Assembly (NCBI GenBank): GCA_018398585.1
Contig: JAGTTD010000010.1
Coordinates: 27,816,638-27,880,637, forward strand
DNA from: Simmondsia chinensis
Lineage: Eukaryota > Streptophyta > Magnoliopsida > Caryophyllales > Simmondsiaceae
Reading direction: 5' to 3'
Length of the DNA stretch: 64,000 nucleotides
Shown: piece by piece, positions 1-10,367 of the stretch
How the letters are laid out: every line of letters begins with the position of its first letter
Numbering within the stretch: position 1 is the stretch's first letter
The notes under the pieces: model-generated
Told to the model about the DNA's origin: nothing
Database searches by the model: none
The model's input: the letters and a program-made list of their open reading frames with translations, nothing else
Position numbers and translations under genes: made by a program

Positions 1-948
1 TTGGGTAACGGTATGAAGTGTAGTGGGGACATGTATTTTACTAGGAATTTATAGTCTCTTAATAGATAAAGATGCCCCCTTAGTCAATTAATAAGTATAT
101 AAATTGATTCGAGAATCTTTGGCTAAAATATTCCATATGTTTGACATTTGGAATTAGTGTAGAAATTATTTTCTACGTTAATAAATTGTTCAAGAAAGGC
201 AAGTTGGGAACTAAGGAAAAAGAGGTGAGAAAAAATTAATGATACTAGTTAACATTATTGTTTTTCATGGATATTTAATAGAGAGGTTAATTGTTATAAT
301 AAAAGTTATTTGGACAATATTATAAAATTATATTTAATTAGAGTGTAGTAATATTTATTTAGTAGAATTAAATATTATTAAATGGTAATCAATGTTATCA
401 AGTGTTAATAATTAGATTTGACCCATTTAGAACTAGAATTTAATTGTCTCTGAGGTCACTCCGCAAGTTTCCAGAGGTACAACGGTTGAAAATATTTAAA
501 ACACATTAATTAGATGAATTATTTAATCATGTGATAAATAAATTTATTTTCCTAAACAAAATTCATTAGATGATTTATGAAGTCATAAGATGAATAAATT
601 TATTTTACCGAATAATATTCATACGATGAAGTTATACATGTGGAAATTTAAACAAAAAGAGAAGACAAATGCGTTAAACCCCCCCAGGATCCGTGTACTC
701 AAGGGATGGCCAATCATGGCCTGACAGGTGTCGCATCGTGATTGGCGCAATTGTAATACGAGGCAGCGAGAGGGGACGAATTAGAATACACCACTTGGCG
801 CGCTTGAAGTGATAAACTACTGCTTTCATTTTTCTTAATTTACGGTGGTGTTTTGATGTTTTTTTAAACGTGTTTTTAGTTTTTTTTTTTTTTTCCTTCT
901 CAAAATCCCACAGCTGTATTTGAAGAGTTCTTTTATCTAACACCCTAT

Positions 949-956
949 TATAAATA
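949..956 (+). promoter_or_regulatory. LTR TATA box
   Basis: TATAAATA lies at the place equivalent to the TATA boxes of the other Copia-A LTRs (5,983, 35,842 and 55,902). It is the presumed RNA polymerase II start signal at the U3/R border. Confidence 0.5.
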
Positions 957-1256
957 GGGGTCTTAGTTATTAAATTTTGCATCTCAAAAGTTTCTAAAAA
1001 TTTTGATTTTTTAAAAAATTAAAAAGAAGAATTTCAGAGAAATTCTTCTTTGTAAATATTTTTTGGAGCCTATACTCCTGGTGTCAATGGATTATTACGG
1101 ATAAGATCGTGCAGCTTTGAAAATTCCTCCCAGATGAAAATTGTGGTCTACAATCCAGATATTTTTGTTTCCTTTTCTATTGAGCTTTCCTTTAATTTTC
1201 GCATTTTTATCTGTGCTTTTAATTTAATATTTATTTTACTTAGATATTCTATGTCG

Positions 1257-1257
<1 letters not shown>

Positions 1258-1309
<52 letters not shown>
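1258..1309. repeat. (TA)n microsatellite
   Basis: About 26 TA units in a row inside the old LTR fragment. The equivalent place in the other LTR copies has no such tract, so it expanded after insertion. A short frame through it would encode only alternating Tyr/Ile and is not a gene. Confidence 0.95.
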
Positions 1310-1311
<2 letters not shown>

Positions 1312-1395
1312 CAGAGGTCCTTAGATTTAAAATTAAAGAATTTTAAAATTATTTTCGTGGCACCTGCTTTATCCAATTTAGGAATTTTTAGTTTT

Positions 1396-2886
1396 GGAAA
1401 ATAAATTTTCTTGACATGCTAGTGGTCGCAAATGGCTTTTACGATGACATCACATATGATGCGAAAGGCCTAGTGAATGAAACAAGGAGCTTGTTTTATG
1501 TACGTACTCTGGGAAGCTATGAAGGAATGCTTCTTTACATCGAGCTATCAAATCGTCCCAGGTTACGACAAGGGAAAGTACAAATCATAGCTTAGTATTT
1601 TTGAAAATTGAATTGAAGTTCTAATGGTAGTCAATGCCCGATTATTGGGGGCACCCTTGTGCCATAAAGCAAGCCTTCTAGTGGTCAACCGAACTTTCAA
1701 CCTTATATTTCCATGTACTGTCAAGTAAGTTTTTGGATGCGTTATATGGCTCCAAAAGGCAAATATTGCTTTGCGATAGGGTATTGAACTCATCAGCCAT
1801 CATCTCTTACCACATGGGGTCCTTAGCCACTTATGAATAGCACGTGGGCTTAGGAACCCAAGTGAGAGCGGAGAAGTAGAGGGGATATTGAGGCTTACAC
1901 ATACCGACCATTGACCAAGTAAATATAGGGTGTGAATTTTCAATGCCAGGTACTAGTGAGGATAGCATAGGAAACATTACTTGATGAGAAACTCGACTGA
2001 TTAGTACTATCAATCAGTGAAATGCATGCTTGATCGGATGTTGAAGTCATGGAGGACGATAGTGGGAATGTGCCCCCAAAGGGATGATAGATCCTAAAAG
2101 AGGAGGACAGGCATCCCCAACTCGAGGGACCGATCAAGGGTCCACCGCATAGTTCAAAGTGCGCCCACCTGGGGGTTAAACCTGGGGCATAGGAATCACC
2201 GCATCTTGGTGGCACATAGATGAGATAGAAGATGGTATGGAGTTAAGGGTCCAGGGGGCTACTGCTTGACTAAGCTTTGCGAGGGCCGGGATGGGTTTTT
2301 TAGGAGGGACTATGGCTGTCATAGCTGGTGCTAGACCAACATAGTGAAAGGGATAGATAGGACGGTCTAGTTCATGAGAATAATTTGGACGTGAGATACA
2401 TTGAATCCCAAGGTGGCTAGGGATACTAATGCTATTTGGGTTAGAGAAAGAGTGTTCGATGATGGTGGGTTATGGTAGTGACACCCCCTTATAGTGTTGA
2501 GAATAACCCTAAAAGATATGAGAGATCAACATAGGTGCGAATTTATTGGTTCTGACAAAAGTGAGATTGGATAATATTCAATATCGAAAAGGCAAATGTA
2601 ATAGAAATTAGGGACCTAATGGCGGAGTAGCTTAAAAGCTTTATGATTTTTCAGGACACGAGTAGGAAGATGATTTACTATGCAAGTGGTAGTAAGAATG
2701 GCATCAACCCAAAACTCACTAGGCATGTTAATCTAAAGCAACATAGGCAAGCCACCTGTAATATATGTAGGTGCTTACACTCCGCAACACGATTATATTG
2801 CGCAGCACATGGGCACAATATTCTATACGAAGTGGACTTCAAACATCTCATAGAAGCTATGAAAATCATGGTCCATGTATTCTCAG
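1396..2886 (-). pseudogene. Ty1/copia integrase-to-RT remnant
   Basis: Read in reverse, the order is copia pol. Near 2,880-2,640 the integrase reads 'HDFHSFYEMFEVHFV', then 'AQYNRVAEC' in place of the usual QQNGVAER, then 'LPTRVLKNHKAF'. Next comes the linker, with 'GYSQHYKG' near 2,500. Near 1,990-1,930 'HPIFTWSMVGMCKPQ' matches the 'HPMxTRSKxGxxKPK' start of the RT region. From 1,850 to 1,600 there are 'VAKDPMW', 'MMADEFNTL' and 'GIDYH'. The reading is spread over three frames with several stops, so it is inactive. The linker style is closer to Ale/Retrofit or Ivana copia than to SIRE or Tork, but I cannot fix the lineage. The DDE aspartate motif region and the YVDD motif are missing. Confidence 0.7.
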
Positions 2887-4382
2887 TGTCCATCACTTTG
2901 GGGGGAAAAATTTACTTTTCCATTGAATTGATGTTGAATAAAAGCATTGAAATGTTAAAATCATCAAAGGCAAGCAAGCAAAGCAAGTAAAATCTTAAAC
3001 AAACAAATGTAGCAACAAAAATCACGAAATAAGTCATCAGTGGTTGTTGCATATCACTATGTCCTAACAATAAATGAAAATTTAACTTTAAGAAACAAAA
3101 ATTAAATTGAAAGATAAATGACGAATACAAAATATAAAAGGTAAAAGCAAGAAGAAATTATGCACAACGATTTTTATAGTGGTTGACTTCCAACCGAGAA
3201 GTTAGTGCATTCCTTAAGTGATTATTCTTTGTCACTTGAGCCTTTCAATAAGCTTGATGATCTTTTTCAAAAGTTAAGGCTTAGGATCCAATCTTTACAA
3301 CTTATCTTTTTGTACGTAAGCTCAAGACCGAACCTTTTACAATTGACCCTTTTTTAACAGTAGCTTAGGATGCAACCTTTACAAAAAATTGAAATAAACC
3401 AATGAAATTCTCACTCTATTCAAGAGTGAATTGATAATAAATCAAGCTTAGCCAAAGCTAAGAATATGACAATTAAGCTCAAATAATCAACAAGAAACAG
3501 AACTAGTGATGCTCAAGAAAACTTTCAAGAAAAACTCGAAATTAAAACGTTAAATCATATTAAGAGAACAAGAGTTTTTAATCAAGAATATTTAGAGAAA
3601 ATTGGATAATTAAAGCCAAAGTATTCAAGCCCGATTTATAGGCAAATGAGGGGCTTAGGGGCGTTTAAATGATATTTGAAAAATTTGTAAATAAATCAAA
3701 TCAAGTAGCCATTTGAAACATTGGCAGGTTTGTGTGTTGATGCATAGCAGCTTGCTTTGGCTATTATATGTTTGTGTGTCTACACATCCCTTTTGTGTGT
3801 TGAAACTCAACAGGCACGGGGAGTTTTTGAAGTTTTTGACCGTTTAGCTCGATTCGGTTACCTCACTTGGCTTAATTTTTGAATGACTAGTTCAAGCTAA
3901 AATATCACCCTAATAAATTTTCTTGAACCTATTAGTTTGAGCATGATTCCATAATACCAATTTATAAAATATTTTTATTGAAAAAATTAATTGGCTTGGA
4001 TTTGAATTGAGTGTTTTTCAAATGACATTGGGAAATCAAATTTAAAAAATATTTTCAAAATATTTTTGTTAGAGCATCACATATCAGCATTGAGATTTTG
4101 ACTCAATTGATATATCCTGGTCCTAAGTTCTAAAAAAATAAAAACAAATGACTTAAATTACTTGGATTTGGATCTCATTCTCTTTATTTTGGATCAATCT
4201 TCTCTTCAACTTTGCTCATTTTCCTCTTGATCCATCGTCTTGGAAACTTTTTATCAACGAGATCTATCTTGATTTTTCATAGCTTTCTTACGAGTCATTT
4301 TGAAATAAGATTAGAACAATTAAAAACAACTAAATGATAGTTATCCCCAAAGTTATAATATAAATGACCTTTCGGGCCAACA
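2887..4382 (-). repeat. SIRE-like copia 3' LTR (LTR-B)
   Basis: This 1.5-kb block is related along its length to 43,495-44,853: both carry 'tgcacaac(g/a)atttttatagtggtt', 'agtgattattctttg' and a matching far end with 'catcacatatca'. On the minus strand it begins TGTTGG right after a polypurine tract and the phrase 'TTTGTCATCATCAAAAGG', which is characteristic of SIRE-type copia 3' ends. The left edge (TGTCCATC at 2,887) is inferred by alignment with the partner LTR and is less certain than the right edge. The two LTRs differ a lot, so either the insertion is old or they belong to two relatives. No 5-bp target duplication is visible between 2,886 and 44,854. Confidence 0.65.
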
Positions 4383-4396
4383 ATCTTCTTCCTTTT
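4383..4396 (-). other. Polypurine tract of SIRE-like element
   Basis: The minus strand reads AAAAGGAAGAAGAT directly before the TGTTGG start of the LTR. It is the plus-strand DNA primer site of an LTR retrotransposon and it sets the 3' LTR border. Confidence 0.75.
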
Positions 4397-5129
4397 GATG
4401 ATGACAAACATTTAGTGTTTTGTCTTAAAAATATGAAAGTTAAAGTATTGAATTCAACATAAAAGTATTAGCCAACCAAAACATACAAGTACTTATTTTA
4501 TATCAAGTCATGTAGCAATATATAGCATGTTAAAATTCAAAATTAATTGTCTCTCCTTTGGTGGTGCATGTTAGAAATGAAGCATTCAAGAGCCTAATAT
4601 CAACATTATATTTATCATAACTCAAGTAAACACCAACGATTATCTAAACACCAACTTCACTTCCCCTTTGTGATCAACAAAAAGAGATTATATCAATTCA
4701 ATGCACCGTGATTTAATATTTCACTCCCCTTCATGATATATAGGAAGTATTTCGACAAAAAATGATTTGAGCAATGTTAAAAGCAACGTAAACAACCAAT
4801 CTTTGTCCTGGTTTCTCGTGAACAAAAAGTAATATGCAAGGGGATTTTTACAATAAAAGTCAAAATATAAAAGTACCTTTTACACATGAAGCTCGATATG
4901 TTAAGAATAGTTGCACTTTTTGTATCACTAAAATATACGTCAATGAGGTGAACATCACTAATTTTTCATAGTACAAGATTTTTAAACTTGCTTGAAATTT
5001 TGCAATTCTCATAACACATTCATAACTTTGATCGATAGAAAGAAGTTATGAACAAGAATTAGAGATAACATTCAAGGTAAGTCTAGGTTTATTCAAAAAA
5101 GGATTCCAAGCGCTAATATCCATTGGAAT
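4397..5129 (-). other. SIRE-like 3' untranslated internal region
   Basis: No reading frame is supported. On the minus strand several purine-rich patches resemble extra polypurine tracts: 'GAAGGGGAGTG' near 4,725, 'AAAGGGGAAGTG' near 4,665 and 'AAAGGAGAGAC' near 4,550. Repeated tracts upstream of the 3' LTR are a known habit of SIRE elements. The region ends where forward Copia-A LTR sequence begins at about 5,130. Confidence 0.55.
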
Positions 5130-6497
5130 GGATATGAATACTTGGACATTTTTGCCCAAAGCATTCTAAGTGTTTGACATTTGAAATTTATACTATAAAT
5201 ATGTTCAAGTATAAATGAATTATTCAGTGAAGGGTGAGTCAGTAACTAATAGCGAAGTCGGGAGAAAGATAATGGTAGTGGTTGTAATTATTCTTTGTCA
5301 TGGACATCTAATGGATGGATTGTTGTCAGCAATATAGTCTATCTGGGAAATATCGAATAAATAGTTTAAGTCCAGAGTGCAGTGAAATTTATTTAGTGGA
5401 ATTAAATCTCATTAAATGGTAATTAAATTTTATCATGAGATGGAAATTAATTTAACCTATTTGGAGCAAGATTTAAATTGTCCCCGAGGTCCCCACGCAT
5501 GCCACTGTATTTATTTGCCATCGAAAAAATATTAAAGAATTCATGAGATGGGTAAATTTAATTTTTCAAACATTATTCATATGATGAATAAAAATTAAAA
5601 ATTATAAAATAAAATAATTTTTGAAAATTAAAATTCATAAGATGAATTTTTACATGAAGAAAGTAAAGCAAAGCAAAAAAAAAAAAAATTAATAATAATA
5701 ATAAAATTGCAAAAACAGGCCACGATCCTTGTATACTTGGATGGACCAACTACCACGCCACACGTGTCTTGTGCTGGGTGGTCCTAGGGACATCCATGTG
5801 CACGTGGGCGGGCCAATCTCAGCCCAAACGTGGCACACAGATAAAATTTAAAATTAACACAGTTTTGAACTATGGCGAAACATTGTGTTTTGTGTTTGTT
5901 TTTAATTGATACAACGCATTTTGTTTCAAAGTCTGCAAATCCCACATTAAAATATTTCCAAATTTTCACTCTGGTATACTAATATAAATTGAGGCCCCTA
6001 TTTCAAAGGTTTGGTATCAATTTAAAATCAAGGGTTTTAGAAAGTGTTGACTTTTGCAGACCTAATTGGGAAGAAAAATTTCCGTTCAAATTTTTCAGTC
6101 CTTAGTTTAACATTTTTCAGAGCCTACTCTCCGAGCGGTTCGAGGTCATTGTGTAGAAGGCCACTGGGTCTCGATTTTCTCAGCTTTTGAGGAATTTTAT
6201 TACTCGTTCCAGTGTTCTTGTTTTGGAGCAATTTCGGATATGTTCTTCTTTTCTTCTCTTTTAAGTTTTTTGCTTTTCTATTTATTTATAGTTTTTTTTT
6301 ATTATGCTTGTTTTAAGTTCATGTTATTATTATGAATGTATTAAAGCAGAAACCTTTAGATTTAAATTATGTATTTAAATCTGTAGATTCAAAATTAGAA
6401 AATTTAAATAAACCCTAGGTTTAAACTTAAGAATTTAAACCCTTCTGCTGGGTAAACTTTGTTCAATTAGGGAAAATTTTTAAAATTCATCCCAGTA
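5130..6497 (+). repeat. 5' LTR of outer Copia-A, left-truncated
   Basis: It matches the right two-thirds of the Copia-A LTR, from 'atatgaata' near 5,132 through the TATA box at 5,983 to the end 'cccagta' at 6,497. About the first 0.7-0.9 kb of the LTR is missing. This copy is the short form: the PBS follows at once, whereas the copies at 12,132, 18,569 and 56,618 carry about 220 more bases. Confidence 0.75.
5983..5990 (+). promoter_or_regulatory. LTR TATA box (variant)
   Basis: TATAAATT sits where the other copies have TATAAATA. A GC-rich patch with 'ccacgtgtc'-type G-box cores lies about 170-220 bases upstream and is shared by all Copia-A LTRs. Confidence 0.5.
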
Positions 6498-6511
6498 ATT
6501 AGTATCAGAGC
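6498..6511 (+). other. Primer-binding site (tRNA-Met type)
   Basis: ATTAGTATCAGAGC follows the LTR end directly. It differs by one base from the canonical plant tRNA-iMet site ATTGGTATCAGAGC. It proves the forward orientation and the LTR 3' border. Confidence 0.85.
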
Positions 6512-7200
6512 TGCCTCTAATTACATTCATAATATACATGAATAGGTATAATATGATCGAAATAAATAGAATTATGATTAAATAAAATAGAGATTTTGTT
6601 AAGAATGAAAAATTGTTTAACATAATGTTTTAAATTGTTTAAATCGTTAATAAATCAATAGTTAATTATATTGTTTAAGGTAACGATTAAAATTGTTTAA
6701 ATCTTCAGTGAATTAATAGCTAATTCGGATTTGCCAATTCATTAATTTGCGTTCATGTTACTTATATAATGAGATTATGCACATTTGATCATAATTTATG
6801 AAATCGGATAAAATTGATCTAATAAGATTAGATTCAATTATTTTTTATAAAATCAGATAAAATTGATCAAATGAGATTATATTCAATTATTTTTATGAAA
6901 TTGAATAAAATTGATCTAATGAGATCTGATTCAATTATTTTTAACGAAATCGGATAAAAGTGATATAATGAGATTAAATTCAATTATTTTTCAAATTAAT
7001 TATTTTAAATTAAAAAAGGGAAACTCTGAAGCTGATTTCATGTTAACGTTGACGTCAGCGGTCAACACTGCTGATGTCAGCAGGTCAACGCTGACGTCAG
7101 CAATTTGAGAAAAGCTTTTATTAAAAAATTATATTTTGTGGGACATATAGACGTCAGTACTGGTTTACATTTTAAAGAAAAATTAATGTCTATTAATAAA
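6512..7200 (+). repeat. Copia-A leader, AT-rich tandem repeat part
   Basis: Non-coding. From about 6,600 to 6,720 there are repeats built on 'aattgtttaaatc'. From about 6,795 to 7,000 there are four units of roughly 55-60 bases built on 'aaatcggataaaattgat' plus 'tctaatgagattagattc'. The same two repeat types recur in reverse at 18,000-18,440 in the inner element, so they belong to the family and are not local noise. A TGACGTCA-rich patch follows at 7,050-7,105. Confidence 0.75.
7050..7105 (+). promoter_or_regulatory. Cluster of TGACGTCA-like bZIP sites
   Basis: In about 55 bases there are TGACGTCAGC (twice), TGATGTCAGC (once) and several GGTCAAC/GTTGAC cores. TGACGTCA is the binding core of plant TGA-type bZIP factors and TTGAC is the W-box core of WRKY factors. 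The inner element keeps one TGACGTCAGC at the matching place near 17,915. An enhancer role in the leader is inference. Confidence 0.4.
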
Positions 7201-7284
7201 ATTAATTTGTTAGAAAGTGATTCTAAAATAGATTATGAGATAATTTAAGATGTAAGTCGATACTATTTTAAATAAAAAATAATT

Positions 7285-7435
7285 TCTAATCATAGTTACA
7301 ATCACAATCAAAATCCCAGTACCAAAATGGCTCCCGCTTTCGTGGGGTCTGGGAGGGGTAGGTTGTACGCAGCCTTGCCCAATCAGGATGAGACCCCGAT
7401 GAGAGACTATTTTCAAGGACCCCCAACCTGATATT
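7285..7435 (-). repeat. Au-SINE-like / RTE 3' tail
   Basis: The minus strand reads 'GGCAAGGCTGCGTACAACC', 'TACCCCTCCCAGACCCC' and then 'TGGGATTTTGATTGTGATT'. This is the well-known 3' half of plant Au SINEs, which end in a TTG-rich tail. Here it lies downstream of RTE coding sequence in the same orientation, so I read it as the RTE 3' end rather than a separate SINE. A SINE inserted at this place cannot be excluded, because no internal A/B boxes or target duplication were sought successfully. Confidence 0.6.
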
Positions 7436-7689
7436 TGATAGTTGATAGTTATAGCTGATAGTTATGAATAGCTTGTGAATAGCATGTAGAGCATGTAGAG
7501 TATAGAGATCATACTAAACAAGTAAGCATGTATGCATGTAAGTATGTAAGCACTAAGCAAGTCAACAAATAAACAAGTAGGTAGGTAGGTAAGTAGGCAT
7601 GTACGTATGAAATCGCATGGAATCATAGAAGCATGGAAGCATAGTAGGCAGAGCAAGAGGTAAAAGGTAAATGTAAAAGGTAAAAGCAA

Positions 7690-7762
7690 AACAACATGTA
7701 GAGAGAGTGGAGAGAGATGAGCGTCTAGACCATAGGGAGAGAGCGGGAGTGAGAGAAAGAAA

Positions 7763-7807
<45 letters not shown>

Positions 7808-7855
7808 TAGAGAAAGGGAAGGCGAGAGAGAAAGAGATAGAGAGAGAGAGAGCGA
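7690..7855 (-). repeat. (AG)n purine tract
   Basis: A nearly pure purine stretch with an uninterrupted (AG)n core at about 7,764-7,802 inside the RTE 3' untranslated region. Its reverse reading frame is a run of Ser-Leu and is not a gene. Confidence 0.9.
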
Positions 7856-8338
7856 ATATCACTACATCCCAAGGTAATAGGTCCTACAAGCACTAAGCAA
7901 CCAGCGTATGCTGGTCTTGCATGTACACAAACAAAAATACAAGCAGCCTCGTGGTACTACAACTAACTGACGAGTGCTCAATGCTACTATACTATCCTGA
8001 TAAATTGATTACCCCTTTACTACTCCTATGCTAATCCTCAACTTAGCTCTATGTTGGGCCATTTCTTTACTGAGGTTGAGATAGGCGAAGTCCTGTCTAA
8101 TTGTGTCCATCCAACCATAGGACCTAGCTGACCAACAGACGCCAGAAACTACGTCACAACTAAGCGTATAAGTGTCCTCTTGGTGTTTCAATGGGCTTAT
8201 GAGTGGTCGATGCTCTTATCCCACTATATCGGTTACACCTATACTAATCATCCACAGGGCTTTGTCTAGGGTCATCACTTCATTTAGGTTGAGATAGGCA
8301 AGGTCTTGTCGAATCGTCTCCGCCCAACTCTTCTTTGG

Positions 8339-8779
8339 CTAGCCTCTCCCTCGTTTCCCATCTGTAATATGGAGTTGCTCGCATTTCCTGACAGGGGCCG
8401 TGATGGGTCTCCTCCTAATATGCCCAAACCACCGCAGATGTTGCTCCCTCAAATTATCCTCTATCGGGACGCCGCCTAATTTTCTTGTTAGAACATCATT
8501 TCTGATCCTGTTCTTTCTTGTGTTGACACACATCCATCTCAACATCCTTATCTCAGCCACTTTTAGCTTATGCGTGTGCGACCACTTAACTGGCCAGCAC
8601 TCTGCTCCGCAGGTCATAGGCGGTCTGACTACTATCTTATAATATTTACCCCTTAACTTTAATGGGAACTTCCTATCGCACATTATTGTAGAGGCCATCC
8701 TCCATTTATGCCACCCCATTTTAATCTTATTGTTGATATCTGGCTCCACTTCACCGTCTTGTTGGACCATGGAACCCAA
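8339..8779 (-). pseudogene. RTE-clade reverse transcriptase, C-terminal part
   Basis: The 146-residue open stretch matches the C-terminal end of plant RTE polyproteins. It contains 'GSMVQQDGEVEPDINNKI' (family: the conserved 'YLGSxxQxDGExexDVxxRI'), 'GWHKWR', 'CDRKFPLKLRGKYYK', 'AECWPVK', 'MLRWMC', 'RIRND' and 'LRWFGHIRRRP'. These lie after the catalytic palm, so the polymerase active site is not included. The frame is open for 146 codons, which suggests a moderately recent insertion. Upstream sequence (8,780-8,870) still reads 'YFKYLGS'-like residues and then stops at the truncation. It is a fragment, not a functional gene. Confidence 0.85.
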
Positions 8780-9169
8780 GTATTTAAAGTATGCTTTATG
8801 TGGTATGCACTCTGATCCAATCTTGATGATTTATGTGCTTAGCATGGTTGAGGTACAGAACTTGAGCCCCCCGCGCCCCCCCCCCCCAAAAAAAAACATC
8901 TATTAATTAATTTAATTTTAGCATGAGATTCTAAAATAGATTATGAGACGATATAAATTATAAGTTGGCACTGTTTTAAAGAAAAAAATTTAGTTAATTA
9001 ATTTTATTAGAATGAGATTCTAAGGCAGATTATGAAATAATCTATGTTGTAAGACGGTAGTATTTTAAATTAAAAAATTAATTAATTAATTTAATTTAAA
9101 TTTTAGAATGAGATTCTAAAGGGGGTTATGAGATAATCAAAGTTGTAAATACAAGATAATTAAAAACTA

Positions 9170-9720
9170 CTAGTTTATAAAAATCAAGTGGTAGCGAGGT
9201 TCAATTGTTGAAACTTCCCGGTCTCCATTACCGGTTTAGTAGTATAGTAGATCAATAGGCCTCCATGCGGAGGATGTCGGTTTGCAGGTTACAGGGTTAG
9301 ACTTCTATTAGGATAAGCCGAAGTGCAAAGAAGCGATGCGACCACACTGCCGTGGAGTATTACGTAAATTTGCATGGAGGTTTAGGTAATGGTCTACACT
9401 TGACTAGCTTGATGTATTAGCCTCCTTGAGGAGCTCTGTTGTGTTATGTTAGAGTCTAAGATAAAGTTATGAGTTAATCATGTTTAGTAAGAGTTAAAAG
9501 AAAATATGTTAATTGAGAATAGTTCTCACCCAAACTAGCTTTATACGACTCTGTTGCCGGGGAGTAAGGCGTGGTGTGTTTGGGTCATCATTGCATGCAT
9601 GATAGTATAGTTAGTGGATACCTGACTTATTGTGTATGCTAAAAAAAAAAAAAAAGATATCATTGCGTTATACATGACTCCCGTTAGATAGTTACACAAA
9701 TGTTTGCATTTACAGTGTTT
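9170..9720 (+). other. Conserved structured leader of Copia-A
   Basis: No ORF. The stretch is strongly conserved with the inner copy (16,800-17,290 in reverse). It holds several short stem-loops: CCGGT...ACCGG near 9,220, CTCC-ATGC-GGAG near 9,262, CCAC...GTGG near 9,342 and CTCC-TTGA-GGAG near 9,420. It precedes the gag start, where packaging and dimerisation signals of retroelements lie. The role is inferred from position and conservation only. Confidence 0.5.
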
Positions 9721-9724
9721 TGAA

Positions 9725-10364
9725 ATGGATACGGCCGGCGAACTTCACTCAATTCTAAAGCATAATGTACTCATTGAACTAAATTACTTTGCTTGAAAAA
9801 AATAAGTTTGACTTAGTTATTACTCACAAGGGACCTACTGAACAGAAAGGAAAGGGCAAGGTTACTAGTGTAGTAACCAAACCATAACGAAGTTAGCACA
9901 AAGAAAGTGTTTCTTTTGCGCGAGGACTAGCCATTCAAAGAAAGTCTTTTCTTCTTGCAAAGACTGCTAAGCTATCTGGTGAAGATATGTTGATATCTCA
10001 CTTAGTTGAGTCATGCGTAGTTCAGAGTCCACCAGGTTCCTGGTTTGTAGACTTAGGTTCAACTGACCATGTATGTAATATGTTACAGGGGCTCAGGCTA
10101 ACCAAGAGGTTGCATTATGAGGGGTTGTACTTAATGGTCAGGAATGGTACAAGGGTAGTGGTCTTAGGAGTAGGAGATGTTAGCTTAGTCTTGGGCCGTA
10201 GAGTTTTGATATTAAAAGATTATTTATTTTTACGTCCATTGCATAAGAATTTAATTTCTGTATCTCGTTTTATGGATAATGGTTATTCAGCTAATTTTGG
10301 TTGTAAACATGTTATTATAAGAAATAAATTGTTTGTTTGCCAAAGTACAAGTATAAATGCTTAA
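9725..10364 (+). pseudogene. Outer Copia-A gag (deleted) and protease
   Basis: A gag start ('MDTAGELHSIL') near 9,725 runs only to 'LNYFA' and is then joined to the end of gag, with a lysine/glycine-rich stretch and a CCHC knuckle start 'CFFCARTSHSKK' near 9,908. Around 200 residues of the usual capsid domain are absent. The aspartic protease follows from about 9,987: 'SWFVDLGSTDHVCN' replaces the expected active-site D-S-G with D-L-G. 'NGTRVVVLGVGDV' and 'LLKNLISVSR'-like sequence ('HKNLISVSRFMDNGY') mark the rest of the protease/GAG-pre-integrase border. Stops and frameshifts break the gag part. The same gag deletion is present in the inner element (16,500-16,703). Confidence 0.8.
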
Positions 10365-10367
10365 TTC

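Larger units (their letters stand above)
1..1395 (+). repeat. Old Copia-A-like LTR fragment, cut by the window start
   Basis: The block follows the same order of landmarks as the better LTR copies at 34,685-36,347 and 54,902-56,618: the 'gggta(a/g)cgg' stretch, a 'tgtttgacatttggaatt' stretch, the 'attaaatggtaat' block, a GC-rich patch near 690-790, a TATA box near 950, and an end region rich in 'agatttaaaatta'. It begins mid-LTR because the window starts there. It is clearly more diverged than the other copies and carries a long (TA)n tract. The right edge near 1,395 is approximate; after it the sequence switches to reverse-strand copia pol. No coding capacity is supported here. Confidence 0.65.
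7285..8885 (-). mobile_element. 5'-truncated RTE-type LINE
   Basis: A reverse non-LTR retrotransposon fragment. It keeps the last part of the RT polyprotein (8,339-8,779), a long 3' untranslated region with a purine-rich (AG)n section, and a 3' end (7,285-7,435) that resembles the tail of Au-type SINEs. The 5' end is cut near a C-rich run at about 8,867-8,887. It interrupts the tandem repeats of the Copia-A leader. Only this short 3' piece is present, the usual outcome of incomplete target-primed reverse transcription. Confidence 0.75.
7203..9165 (+). repeat. Copia-A leader ~90-bp tandem repeats, split by an RTE fragment
   Basis: Units with the core 'gagattctaaaatagatt' + 'atgagataat' + 'gtaagt(c/t)g' + 'tattttaaa' begin near 7,203, 8,918, 9,006 and 9,100. 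The first unit is separated from the rest by the RTE-type insertion at about 7,285-8,885. Reverse equivalents of the same units fill 17,300-17,860 of the inner element. Confidence 0.7.

Noticed and set aside
1134..1346. 70-codon ORF with Tyr-Ile repeats
   Set aside because: Translation of the (TA)n microsatellite inside an old LTR.
7462..7893. 143-codon reverse ORF rich in Leu-Ser repeats
   Set aside because: It is only the translation of the (AG)n purine tract in the RTE 3' region; no start context or homology.
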